Source of the DNA: Nitrospirales bacterium
GTDB taxonomy: Bacteria; Nitrospirota; Nitrospiria; Nitrospirales; UBA8639
Reading direction: 5' to 3'
Length of the DNA: 51,164 bases
Assembly: GCA_029261255.1 (NCBI GenBank)
Contig: JAJDBQ010000234.1
Location: 1 to 51,164 of the forward strand
The position numbers and the translations under genes are program-made. Shown piece after piece: positions 42,679-50,820 of the stretch. Position 1 is the first letter of the stretch. Every line of letters begins with the position of its first letter. Under the pieces are notes generated by a model. That model worked only from the letters and a program-made list of their open reading frames with translations, searched no databases and had not been told where the DNA came from.

Positions 42679-42705
42679 TAAAGTCAGGATAAGTGTTGCC
42701 CGATA
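42679..42705 (+). promoter_or_regulatory. Sigma-28 (FliA) promoter of the STAS-chemotaxis unit
   Basis: TAAAGTCA (42679-42686), an 11-base spacer, then GCCCGATA (42698-42705), close to the enterobacterial consensus TAAAGTTT-N11-GCCGATAA. An AT-rich run lies upstream (42651-42670). It is about 95 bases before the STAS gene at 42800. The rest of 42503-42799 has no gene. Confidence 0.7.
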
Positions 42706-42799
42706 TTTTTAATAATAGTGAGGCTTACAACGTTCGAATGTGAAAGCCGTACGTGATAGGACGTGGCGGTGAGTCACATAAGACTTAAAAGGATATTTA

Positions 42800-43141
42800 A
42801 TGAAATCTGCCACTCGCTCCAAAAAATCGAGGAACAACATGAATGAAAAAGAAGTGGAATCGGTTCTTCCTGCAGATGCGACCTTAAAACCCATCGGAGA
42901 TCTGACCATCTTTGAAGCGGGTCAGTTTCATGACGATCTGAATGCTCTTTATCAGCAAGAAGGCCCATTGGAACTAGATTTATCGGAAATCGATCGCATG
43001 GATTCCTCATGCGTCCAGCTCATAGTGGCTGCCACTCGTTCTGGCCGACTGACCTTAAAAGGCTATTCAGCTCAGATTCGAGATCGATTTGAGCAAATAG
43101 GGTTTTCACAGTTTCTTTCAAATGAACAAGGTGCCTCATAG
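42800..43141 (+). CDS. STAS domain protein (anti-sigma antagonist-like)
   Basis: A protein of 113 residues from the ATG at 42800 (AAAAGGA upstream), or 100 residues from the ATG at 42839 (GAGGAACAAC upstream); both have good sites. The fold shows LKPIGDLTIFEAGQFHDDL, LELDLSEIDRMDSSCVQLIV with tandem serines at the phosphorylation point, and IRDRFEQIGFSQFL. STAS proteins of this type are often the first gene of chemotaxis operons. It is the first gene after the sigma-28 promoter and 56 bases before an MCP-like gene. Confidence 0.85.
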   Translation: MKSATRSKKSRNNMNEKEVESVLPADATLKPIGDLTIFEAGQFHDDLNALYQQEGPLELDLSEIDRMDSSCVQLIVAATRSGRLTLKGYSAQIRDRFEQIGFSQFLSNEQGAS

Positions 43142-43197
43142 AAAAATAGGATCACGATTATTTTAGTGCAAGAAGAATTAATGATGAGAGGTGACAT

Positions 43198-44334
43198 GTG
43201 GTGATTGATTGGATGATATGGGGAGCACTTCTGCTTGTGGGAGGTGGCGTCGGCTATGTCCTGGGCGGTCGAACAGGGCAATCTCGCATTGGTGATCTTG
43301 AGCAGAAAGTACGTGAAGCCGATGAGACACTGGCCAATGCCCAACAGAATTGGAAAGAATTTTGTGGGTGTCTTGCTCCGATGTTGCCTGTCTACGTGGG
43401 CCAATTGAAGGCGGTGATTCAAGAAACAGAAACAGCGTCGGCTGGTCTGATTCAGCGGTTTCAGAAAATCTCGCAACAAGCTCGAGAATCAGCGTTTGAA
43501 ACAGAAACGATTCTCAGCATGGGTGAAAGTGATGGAGATGAGGGGATGAGTGTTGAAGCCATTCTGAATAACACGAAAGACACCATGCAAATGTTTGTGG
43601 ATCAAGTTACGCAAACGTCAACCGTCACCGTATCGACGGTGAACGTTATGGAACAGGCCTTGGATACCACGTCCCGAATTTCTGAAGTCGTGGAAGAAGT
43701 CGAATTCATTGCGGATCAAACGCGATTGTTAGCGTTGAATGCAGCGATTGAGGCCGCTCGAGCAGGAGAGCATGGTCGAGGATTTGCGGTTGTGGCCGAT
43801 GAGGTCACCAAGCTGGCGAATCGATCAGGGCAAGCTGCCGAGCAAATCCGTGCTTTAGCGACGGAGGTAAAAGGGACAACGGAATCTGCCATGTCGGAAT
43901 TACAGGTCTTAGCTTCGTTAGACCTCACGTCGACGTTGAGCGCACAACAAAATATCATGGCTATGACTGAAGTCATGGTCTCAAAAAATTCTGCGCTGAA
44001 AGAAAGTGTGGGGCAAAATTCTGGCCGGGCCAAGGAATTAGGTCAGGACATTGGACAAATTGTGATGTCCATGCAATTTCAAGACATTACTCGTCAAAAG
44101 TTGGAGCATGTGTATCAACCGCTGGAGAGCATTCATGCTCCCTTGCAAGCCGTCGCAGATGGTCCAGGTGGAACAGACTCAATGCCAGCGATCATCGAAG
44201 AATTGCGTGGGTTAGAACATGGTTCGAGTATGGAGTCTGAGCGACTCACAATAGAGGCGGCGCAGTCTGGTGAAGCGGCGGTCCTGGTAGGAACTGGCGG
44301 AGCCGAACAAGAAGATACCGTCACCTTATTTTGA
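43198..44334 (+). CDS. MCP-like chemoreceptor without a periplasmic sensor domain
   Basis: A protein of 378 residues starting with GTG after GAGAGGTGA. One transmembrane helix ([20 protein letters not shown], about 5-24) is followed directly by cytoplasmic coiled coils. The receptor hairpin tip [20 protein letters not shown] and [19 protein letters not shown] binds CheA/CheW. The C-terminal part, [17 protein letters not shown], is shared with atypical cytoplasmic receptors. There is no HAMP or ligand-binding domain and no CheR tether at the end, so it probably senses an internal or membrane state. Confidence 0.88.
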   Translation: MVIDWMIWGALLLVGGGVGYVLGGRTGQSRIGDLEQKVREADETLANAQQNWKEFCGCLAPMLPVYVGQLKAVIQETETASAGLIQRFQKISQQARESAFETETILSMGESDGDEGMSVEAILNNTKDTMQMFVDQVTQTSTVTVSTVNVMEQALDTTSRISEVVEEVEFIADQTRLLALNAAIEAARAGEHGRGFAVVADEVTKLANRSGQAAEQIRALATEVKGTTESAMSELQVLASLDLTSTLSAQQNIMAMTEVMVSKNSALKESVGQNSGRAKELGQDIGQIVMSMQFQDITRQKLEHVYQPLESIHAPLQAVADGPGGTDSMPAIIEELRGLEHGSSMESERLTIEAAQSGEAAVLVGTGGAEQEDTVTLF

Positions 44335-44448
44335 AGACGTGAGGCGTGAAGCGAGAAAGCCGTGAGGGGAAAAGGACGTGAGTCGTGAAGGGATAAAACC
44401 AATCCTATCGCCTTACCCCTGACGCCTGACGTTTTACGAGAGAAAAAA
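44335..44448. repeat. Heptad hairpin element E12
   Basis: 5' arm (44335-44395) begins AGACGTGAGGCGTGAAGCG and continues with CCGTGAGGGG and GACGTGAGTCGTGAAGGG. 3' arm (44408-44440): CGCCTTACCCCTGACGCCTG then ACGTTTTACGA. It begins right after the stop of the MCP-like gene. Confidence 0.8.
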
Positions 44449-44518
44449 TAGTAGATTTCACGGGAAGTGAAGCGAGTGACGCAACATACAGCCAAACCGA
44501 CAACAGAGAGGGAAGATC

Positions 44519-44890
44519 ATGGGTAAGACTGTTTTAGTGGTAGATGATTCTGTTTCCATGCGGCAGATGGTGAGTTTTACACTCACTGGGGCAGGGTATG
44601 AAGTGGTAGAAGCCGGCGATGGAAAAGAAGCCGTCGATAAGTTAAACGGTGGAGCCAAGCCCAATTTAGTGATTACTGATTTGAACATGCCCAATATGGA
44701 TGGTATTTCGTTGATCAAAGCTATCAGGGGCATGGCCCCACATAAATTTACGCCAATTCTCATGCTCACCACAGAATCCTCGGATGCCAAAAAGAAAGAA
44801 GGGCAAGGAGCAGGAGCCACAGGCTGGGTGGTGAAACCCTTCAACCCCGAACAAATGCTCGCCACCATCAAGAAAGTGATGCCGGGCTGA
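44519..44890 (+). CDS. cheY: Chemotaxis response regulator CheY
   Basis: A protein of 123 residues, a single receiver domain, with a GAGGGAAG site. Acidic pocket Asp9/Asp10, phosphoacceptor Asp54 (VITDLNMPNMDG), Thr84/Thr85 and Lys106 (VVKPF) are all present. CheY, once phosphorylated by CheA, binds FliM (whose docking peptide is intact in this window) to change motor direction. A composite hairpin element with an S23-family gene separates it from cheA. Confidence 0.95.
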   Translation: MGKTVLVVDDSVSMRQMVSFTLTGAGYEVVEAGDGKEAVDKLNGGAKPNLVITDLNMPNMDGISLIKAIRGMAPHKFTPILMLTTESSDAKKKEGQGAGATGWVVKPFNPEQMLATIKKVMPG

Positions 44891-45366
44891 AAGACGTTAG
44901 GCGTGAGGGGACTCTGACGTCAGGCCTGAGGCGAAGAGGACGTGAGGGGAAGAAGACGAGAGACGAAGGGATTATGAAATGTGGAAAAGCCGCATAAGAA
45001 ATTAGATGTATGGAATATGGCGATGCAACTAGTCACTGACGTGTACCGTGTTTCGAAAAATTTTCCTGAAAAAGAAACGTATGGTCTTGTGAATCAAATA
45101 CGCAGAGCGGCTGTGAGTATTCCTAGTAACATTGCTGAAGGGGCAGGCCGACAAACTTCAAAAGAATTTGTGCAGTTTCTGCATATCGCGCAAGGTTCTT
45201 TGAGCGAATTGGATACTCAGTTAGAAATTTCAAAGAGGCTTGGTTTTTTGTCTCAAAAAGATTGGAGTGAGTTAGAAGCAATGATGAATCGGATTGATAA
45301 GATGGTGAGTGGACTGATTCGTCATAAAAAATCCCCTAACGCTTTACGCCTTACCCTTCACGAAAA
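44891..45366. repeat. Composite heptad element E13 carrying an S23-family gene between its arms
   Basis: 5' arm (44891-44970) directly follows the cheY stop: GACGTTAGGCGTGAGGGG, TGACGTCAGGCCTGAGGCG, GACGTGAGGGGA, GACGAGAGACGAAGGGA. 3' arm (45334-45364): CCCTAACGCTTTACGCCTTA then CCCTTCACGAA. Both arms match those of the empty elements, but 360 bases holding a complete gene lie between them. The 3' arm is inside the coding frame. Confidence 0.82.
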
Positions 45367-45403
45367 GATGAATAATCAGGTTGACGACAAAGGAGTGCAA
45401 TGA
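44981..45403 (+). CDS. S23/Avd-like four-helix-bundle protein (23S rRNA intervening-sequence protein family)
   Basis: A protein of 140 residues starting with GTG at 44981; the site GAAGGGA (44964-44970) is supplied by the hairpin 5' arm. Family hallmarks: HKKLDVWNMAMQLV in helix 1, FPEKETYGLVNQIRRAAVSI, PSNIAEGAGRQTSKEFVQFL, and a last helix LEAMMNRIDKMVSGLIRH. The usual length is about 118; here the C-terminus is extended by NALRLTLHEK and more, encoded by the hairpin 3' arm. Relatives are encoded in 23S rRNA intervening sequences, and Avd of diversity-generating retroelements has the same fold and binds RT and RNA. It breaks cheY from cheA and has no known chemotaxis role. Its TGA directly abuts the cheA ATG. 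Confidence 0.9.
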   Translation: MEKPHKKLDVWNMAMQLVTDVYRVSKNFPEKETYGLVNQIRRAAVSIPSNIAEGAGRQTSKEFVQFLHIAQGSLSELDTQLEISKRLGFLSQKDWSELEAMMNRIDKMVSGLIRHKKSPNALRLTLHEKMNNQVDDKGVQ

Positions 45404-47521
45404 ATGGCTGTTGATCTTTCGCAATTTCAGGAATCATTTTTTACGGAATCTGCCGAACATGTCGAAACCATGGAAACAGGGTTTTTGGAGTTAGAAGAGC
45501 GTCCAGAGGATCTTGATCTCCTCAATCGTATCTTTCGGGCGGCTCATTCCATTAAAGGCAATGCGGGAATGTTCAATTTTGCGGAGATTGCCGGTCTGAC
45601 CCATAAAATGGAAAACGTGTTGGACTTGATGCGGAATGAAAAGATTCCAGTCACACCGCATGCCGTAGATGTCTTGTTGCGCTCTCTGGATGGACTCAAG
45701 AGTTTGCTCGATGCGGCCCAAGGTGCAGGTGACGCTGATCAAGAGATTATCCAGGGTCTTGAAAAGGAGCTACAGGCCTGCCAAGACGGCGAGTCAGGGA
45801 GTGAGGTCACTGCAGCACCATCATCAGCGGAGGAGACGGTGGCTCCAGAAACAACAGCTCCACAGTCACCGGCATGGCGTCTCATAAAAATTAATTGGAT
45901 TCCGTTGCCAGAACTGTTTCAGCGTGGCTTGGATCCAGCGCAACTCTTTAAAGAGCTCCATGAATTGGGCATGATCAAAGATTTGATAGTACAAGTCGAC
46001 AAGATCCCTGCCTTAGACGTGATGGACCCTGAATGCTGTTATCTGAGTTGGAATCTCGAACTGGAAACGGACGTCTCGATTGACAAGGTGGAAGCGGTCT
46101 TCGATTTTGTCCGAGACGGCAGTGAATTGACCATTACCGATTGTGCGCCGAAACAGGCGGAGCCCTATAAACGTGTGGGAGATATCCTTGTCGAAGAAGG
46201 TGTCGTCACCCCAGGAGAAATCGCAGATGGTCTGGCCAAGCAAAAGCCGTTGGGAGAAATCTTAGTCGAAGACAAAAAAGTGACGCCACAGCAAGTTGAT
46301 AAGGCCCTCCAAAAACAAAAGCAACAGAAAAAAGGGGAAGTCGCCTCAATTCGAGTGGATACTGAAAAAATTGACAAGCTGATCAACTTGGTTGGTGAGT
46401 TGGTCATTACCCAATCCATGCTGACCGATTTAGGTGAAAAATTCACGATTGATCAATTGCCCGTTTTGCAAGAACGTATTGTGCAGTTGGAACGCAATAC
46501 CCGTGAACTACAAGAGCGGGTCATGTCGATTCGTATGATGCCGATTGGGTCAGCTTTTCATCGATTCCCTCGATTGGTCCGAGATTTATCTGGGAAAAGT
46601 GGAAAACAAATACAATTGGTTATGACTGGTGAAGAAACAGAACTGGACAAAACCTTGATCGAAGCGATAGGCGATCCGCTTACGCATTTAGTCCGGAATT
46701 CCGCAGATCATGGTTTAGAAGGCCCGGAAGAGCGCGTGGCGGCTGGTAAGCCAGAACGAGGTACCGTGCGTCTGCATGCATACCATGATGGTGGCAATAT
46801 TTGTATTGCAGTGGAAGATGATGGCCGAGGATTGAATCGTGACAGGATTCTCGCGAAAGCGATTGAGCGTGGACTAATTGCCGATGGTAAGGCGATGAGT
46901 GACGACGAGATCTATCAATTAATTTTCCGAGCCGGTTTCTCCACAGCCGAAACGATTACGGATGTGTCGGGGCGTGGCGTTGGTATGGATGTGGTGAAAC
47001 GAAACATTGAAGGGCTCGGGGGATCTGTGTCGGTCCAGAGCACTCCAGGCAAGGGTTCAAAACTCACACTCAAATTGCCGCTGACATTGGCGATCATTGA
47101 TGGCATGACCGTTCGAGTCGGGGAGGATAATTATATCATTCCACTCCTGACCGTCACCGAGTCGATTCGCCCAAAAGCCACTGATTTGCAGCGAATTGTC
47201 GGGAAAGGGGAAGTGGTGAATTTACGAGGAGAATGGGTTCCCCTGGTTCGTCTCTACGAAGTGTTTAATGTGACACCAGAATATACAGATCCTATGCAAG
47301 CCTTATTGGTGATTGTTGAAGTTGAGAATCGTCGACTGGCCGTCTTGGTGGACGAATTGACGGGTCAACAGCAGGTGGTGATTAAGACCTTGGAACAAAA
47401 TTATCGGAAGGTTGAAGGCGTCTCTGGGGCTACCATATTGGGCGATGGCCAGGTGGCGTTAATTCTGGACGTACCAGGATTGGCGAAGTTAGCTCGAGCC
47501 GACCATACCGTTGCAGCCTAA
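45404..47521 (+). CDS. cheA: Chemotaxis histidine kinase CheA, with an MshEN-like insert
   Basis: A protein of 705 residues. HPt domain with phosphorylated His48 (FRAAHSIKGNAGMF); a P2-like section (about 160-255); a short tandem motif YKRVGDILVEEGVVTPGEIA and LGEILVEDKKVTPQQVDKAL (about 250-300) that resembles GspE/MshE N-terminal units known to bind cyclic di-GMP; then dimerisation (IDKLINLVGELVITQSML), HATPase (LVRNSADHGLE, VEDDGRGLN, GRGVGMDVVKRNI) and CheW-like P5. It starts one base after the S23-like stop, with AAGGAG inside that gene. Confidence 0.96.
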   Translation: MAVDLSQFQESFFTESAEHVETMETGFLELEERPEDLDLLNRIFRAAHSIKGNAGMFNFAEIAGLTHKMENVLDLMRNEKIPVTPHAVDVLLRSLDGLKSLLDAAQGAGDADQEIIQGLEKELQACQDGESGSEVTAAPSSAEETVAPETTAPQSPAWRLIKINWIPLPELFQRGLDPAQLFKELHELGMIKDLIVQVDKIPALDVMDPECCYLSWNLELETDVSIDKVEAVFDFVRDGSELTITDCAPKQAEPYKRVGDILVEEGVVTPGEIADGLAKQKPLGEILVEDKKVTPQQVDKALQKQKQQKKGEVASIRVDTEKIDKLINLVGELVITQSMLTDLGEKFTIDQLPVLQERIVQLERNTRELQERVMSIRMMPIGSAFHRFPRLVRDLSGKSGKQIQLVMTGEETELDKTLIEAIGDPLTHLVRNSADHGLEGPEERVAAGKPERGTVRLHAYHDGGNICIAVEDDGRGLNRDRILAKAIERGLIADGKAMSDDEIYQLIFRAGFSTAETITDVSGRGVGMDVVKRNIEGLGGSVSVQSTPGKGSKLTLKLPLTLAIIDGMTVRVGEDNYIIPLLTVTESIRPKATDLQRIVGKGEVVNLRGEWVPLVRLYEVFNVTPEYTDPMQALLVIVEVENRRLAVLVDELTGQQQVVIKTLEQNYRKVEGVSGATILGDGQVALILDVPGLAKLARADHTVAA

Positions 47522-47650
47522 AAGCCGTGAGGCGTAGAAGACGTAAGGCGTTAGGCGAGAAGAGGTGAAGCGAGAAAGACGAGAGGTGTAAGGCGAATAA
47601 GACGTGAGTTTAATCCCCTTACGCCTGACGCTTCACGCCTTACGAGAAAA
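47522..47650. repeat. Heptad hairpin element E14
   Basis: 5' side (47524-47606): GCCGTGAGGCGTAGAAGACG, TAAGGCGTTAGGCGAGAAG and GAGGTGTAAGGCG. 3' arm (47616-47646): CCTTACGCCTGACGCTTCAC then GCCTTACGAGA. It occupies the cheA-cheW gap. Confidence 0.8.
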
Positions 47651-47683
47651 TAATGATGACATACATAACCAAGGAGCCAACAT

Positions 47684-48223
47684 ATGTCCACGGCAACGAT
47701 TGAACCGGAAGCGCAGCAAGAGATTCGGACGAGTTTTTCGAGCGATGACCAACAATTCCTGACCTTTAATTTAGCTGAAGAATTTTATGGCGTGGATATT
47801 TTGAAGGTCCAGGAGATTAAGGGCTACACCAATGTCACCAAAATTCCGAACACGCCGGACTATCTCAAAGGCGTGTTGAATCTACGAGGAACAATTGTCC
47901 CGATCGTGGATCTGAGGATGAAGTTTGGCATGGGCGTGACCGAACCTACGTCGTTCACGGTTGTGGTGGTCGTCAATGTACGCAATCGGGTCATGGGATT
48001 TTTAGTCGACGCCGTGTCGGATGTGTTGGATTTGAATGCGAAAGATATTCAACCGCCACCAGAAATGGGCAATACCGTAGATATCTCCTTTGTGGCAGGA
48101 ATCGGCAGTTCGAATGATCATTTGGTGACGCTCTTGGATATTGATCGGGTATTGACGGACGATGAAGTCAAAGCCGTCGGTAACATTCCTGTTGATGCCG
48201 AGTCAGAGGTTGCTTCAGCATAA
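47684..48223 (+). CDS. cheW: Chemotaxis adaptor protein CheW
   Basis: A protein of 179 residues with an AAGGAG site. CheW couples receptors to CheA. It shows the SH3-like core: FLTFNLAEEFYGVDILKVQE, IPNTPDYLKGVLNLRGTIVP and VDLRMKFGM, then VVVVNVRNRVMGFLVDAVSD. The N-terminal 25 residues and C-terminal 15 residues are variable. It lies between hairpin element E14 and a full-length receptor. Confidence 0.96.
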   Translation: MSTATIEPEAQQEIRTSFSSDDQQFLTFNLAEEFYGVDILKVQEIKGYTNVTKIPNTPDYLKGVLNLRGTIVPIVDLRMKFGMGVTEPTSFTVVVVVNVRNRVMGFLVDAVSDVLDLNAKDIQPPPEMGNTVDISFVAGIGSSNDHLVTLLDIDRVLTDDEVKAVGNIPVDAESEVASA

Positions 48224-48358
48224 TTGAAGTGAAAAGTAGGCGAGTGTGATGAGTGGAAATATGAAATGAAATCAAGGATGTGTGGGAGGCGGATTGGTGA
48301 CGGGTAATGCCGGTCACAAGACGCGTGCAACAAACTTTCAATCAAGGATGAACAGGTC

Positions 48359-50587
48359 ATGAACAATGTAGCAAGTAAATTTTTAAGTTGGGGAATTGCA
48401 GCGAAGTTAGTCACCATTTTTGTCATTTTTGGAGTGGTCCCCATGACCGCCGTTGGGCTTATTGCCTTTGGGGCGGCCGATGAAATGAAAGAGACGATTG
48501 GCGAACGTTTTATGAGTGAAGGGCTAACTCTCGCTGAGACCATCGACCGCAACTTATTCGAACGCTATGGCGACGTGCAAGCCTTTGGTTTTAATGACGC
48601 CGTGACGCGGACGTCTCAATGGTATGACGACTCCGAATTTAACGTGATCAGTCAAGTCATGAATAAAATGGCTAAAGCCTATGGTATCTATGATTTGTCT
48701 ATGTTGGTTGACACAGAGGGCGCACTTATCGCGGTGAATTTCCAAAATGCGCAAGGCGAACCCATTGACGTGAAGTGGATGTTTAAAAAGAATTTCAAGG
48801 AAACCGCCTGGTTTCAGGCGTTAGAAGCTGGCGAGTTTACGACGAAAATGCCGTTCACGGCTCCCGGGAATGATATTTCATCTGGCACGTTTATCGGAGA
48901 TGTGCATGTTGATGACGATGTCAAACGGGCCTATGGGAATGATGGGTTGGTGCTGGGCTTCTCGTCTCCGGTGTATGACGACAACGGTACTGTTGTCGCG
49001 TATTGGTCGAATCGTGCGAATTTTTCCGTGATTGAGCAAATGTTTCAAGAAAGCTATACCAAACTCAAATCACTGGGCTTCCCAGGTGCTGAGTTAACCC
49101 TCATAGATGCCAAGAGCCGAGTCCTTATTGATTATGATCCCAGTACAAGTGGATCACTCGATGTTGTTCGCAATTATGATGTGCTCATGAAACTCAACTT
49201 GGCGGAAAAAGGCGTTGCGTTAGCACAAGAAGCCATCAAAGGGGGGACGGGGTTTAGCACCGCGGTGCATGCTCGGAAGAAGATTACTCAAATTGGTGGG
49301 TTTGCCCATTTAGATGGAGCCTTAGGCTATCCCGGGATGAATTGGGCTGTGCTCATACGAGTTCCCGAGGTTGAAGCCGTGGTCGCCGCCAGTGCGGTGC
49401 AGAGCAAAGTCCTGATGACGGGTCTGATTTGTTTGGCCCTGCTTATCCCACTCGGCTGGTGGGTTGGCCGTAAAGGTGCGGGCAGCTTGGTGGCCATCAG
49501 TTCCGTCGCGCAATCAGCAGCCGATGGGGATCTGAGTCAACGAGTTCCGGTCACGAGCAAAGACGAGATTGGGCAATTGGGGCAATCGATGAACAGTATG
49601 TTGGATAACATCTCGAATGTGGTGGGCGAAGTGCGACAAGCGGCTGAGCATGTCTCCACAGCCTCGGGGGAAATTACCCAAGGCAATGAAGATTTGTCTC
49701 AACGCACATCGGCCCAAGCTGGAGCACTCGAAGAGACCAGTGCCTCGATGGAAGAGATGACGTCCACCATCAAACAAAATGCTGATAATGCCAAGCAAGC
49801 GAATCAGTTGGCTGTGACGGCTCGAGAAGTGGCCGAAAAGGGTGGCGCGGTCACGGATAAAGCGGTCAATGCGATGGATGAAATCAATAAGAGCAGTAAG
49901 AAGATTGCCGATATCATCAATGTGATTGATGAGATTGCGTTCCAAACGAATCTCTTAGCATTGAATGCAGCAGTCGAAGCCGCACGCGCTGGCGAACAAG
50001 GTCGTGGTTTTGCAGTGGTGGCCTCAGAAGTACGGAATCTTGCGCAACGCTCAGCTACGGCGGCCAAAGAAATTAAGACCTTGATCAATGAGTCTGTCCA
50101 GAAAGTTGGCGACGGTAGTGACTTGGTGAATCAGTCGGGTCAAACATTAGAAGAAATCGTGAACTCGGTCAAACGAGTGACGGATATTATTGCCGAGATC
50201 AGTGCGGCTTCCCAGGAACAAGCCAGTGGGATTGATCAAGTGAATAAAGCCGTGATGCAAATGGATCAGGGCACGCAACAAAATGCGGCGTTGGTAGAAG
50301 AAGCCACTTCGGCCTCACAATCCATGAAGCAGCAGGCTGGAGCTCTCATTGAGCAAGTGGCGTTCTTTAAGATTTCTGAGCAAGGGGGAGGGCAAGTGAG
50401 TCGAGGGACTAACAGCTCGACACGAGGGGCAACATCGAAGCCTTCGCTCATTTCTTCCAGCGCACCGACAAAGTCACAGAGTCCAGCGCGCATCCCAGCG
50501 AAGTCCGCCCCACAACCAGTTGGTGTTGGGAGTAGTAATGGGAAAGGTGATTCAAAAGGAGACGATGATTTCTTTGAGGAATTTTAA
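48359..50587 (+). CDS. Methyl-accepting chemotaxis protein with periplasmic Cache-type domain
   Basis: A protein of 742 residues. Transmembrane helix 1 (about 19-42), a periplasmic sensor of about 300 residues resembling dCache ([29 protein letters not shown]), helix 2 ([20 protein letters not shown]), a HAMP domain ([18 protein letters not shown]), and the signalling hairpin ([37 protein letters not shown]). The end DDDFFEEF fits the CheR-docking pentapeptide (aromatic-X-X-aromatic) on a flexible tail, so this receptor may recruit CheR for itself and neighbours. Ligand unknown. Confidence 0.95.
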   Translation: MNNVASKFLSWGIAAKLVTIFVIFGVVPMTAVGLIAFGAADEMKETIGERFMSEGLTLAETIDRNLFERYGDVQAFGFNDAVTRTSQWYDDSEFNVISQVMNKMAKAYGIYDLSMLVDTEGALIAVNFQNAQGEPIDVKWMFKKNFKETAWFQALEAGEFTTKMPFTAPGNDISSGTFIGDVHVDDDVKRAYGNDGLVLGFSSPVYDDNGTVVAYWSNRANFSVIEQMFQESYTKLKSLGFPGAELTLIDAKSRVLIDYDPSTSGSLDVVRNYDVLMKLNLAEKGVALAQEAIKGGTGFSTAVHARKKITQIGGFAHLDGALGYPGMNWAVLIRVPEVEAVVAASAVQSKVLMTGLICLALLIPLGWWVGRKGAGSLVAISSVAQSAADGDLSQRVPVTSKDEIGQLGQSMNSMLDNISNVVGEVRQAAEHVSTASGEITQGNEDLSQRTSAQAGALEETSASMEEMTSTIKQNADNAKQANQLAVTAREVAEKGGAVTDKAVNAMDEINKSSKKIADIINVIDEIAFQTNLLALNAAVEAARAGEQGRGFAVVASEVRNLAQRSATAAKEIKTLINESVQKVGDGSDLVNQSGQTLEEIVNSVKRVTDIIAEISAASQEQASGIDQVNKAVMQMDQGTQQNAALVEEATSASQSMKQQAGALIEQVAFFKISEQGGGQVSRGTNSSTRGATSKPSLISSSAPTKSQSPARIPAKSAPQPVGVGSSNGKGDSKGDDDFFEEF

Positions 50588-50658
50588 AGACGTAAGGGGT
50601 TAGGCGTAAGGCGTGAGGCGAAGGATGATGTGTCGCCTCACGCTTCACACCTTACGAT
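50588..50658. repeat. Heptad hairpin element E15
   Basis: 5' arm (50588-50620): GACGTAAGGGGTTAGGCGTA then AGGCGTGAGGCG. 3' arm (50633-50656): CGCCTCACGCTTCACACCTT then ACGA. Compact and clear, with a 12-base loop. The remaining gap to 50820 has no gene. Confidence 0.82.
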
Positions 50659-50820
50659 TTGGGTATTGAAAAAAACGGGATGACAATATGACGGGTTGAC
50701 GGGTGGATATGGTCCAGGCCGCAAAACGCATAGTTCAGACCTTCTAGTGTCGTGGTAGACGTTTATTTTTCGCTCGACTTAGCCAAGTTGCAGCACACTT
50801 GTTAGGAGGAATAATCTTTA

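Noticed and set aside
44981-45403. S23-like gene as part of a diversity-generating retroelement
   Set aside because: No reverse transcriptase, template repeat or variable C-type lectin gene is present in the window.
8848-50658. The heptad hairpins as ordinary Rho-independent terminators
   Set aside because: Most have long irregular arms and no T-run after the 3' arm, and several lie inside operons such as fliP-fliQ-fliR, where termination would be harmful. E1 between convergent genes may still terminate.
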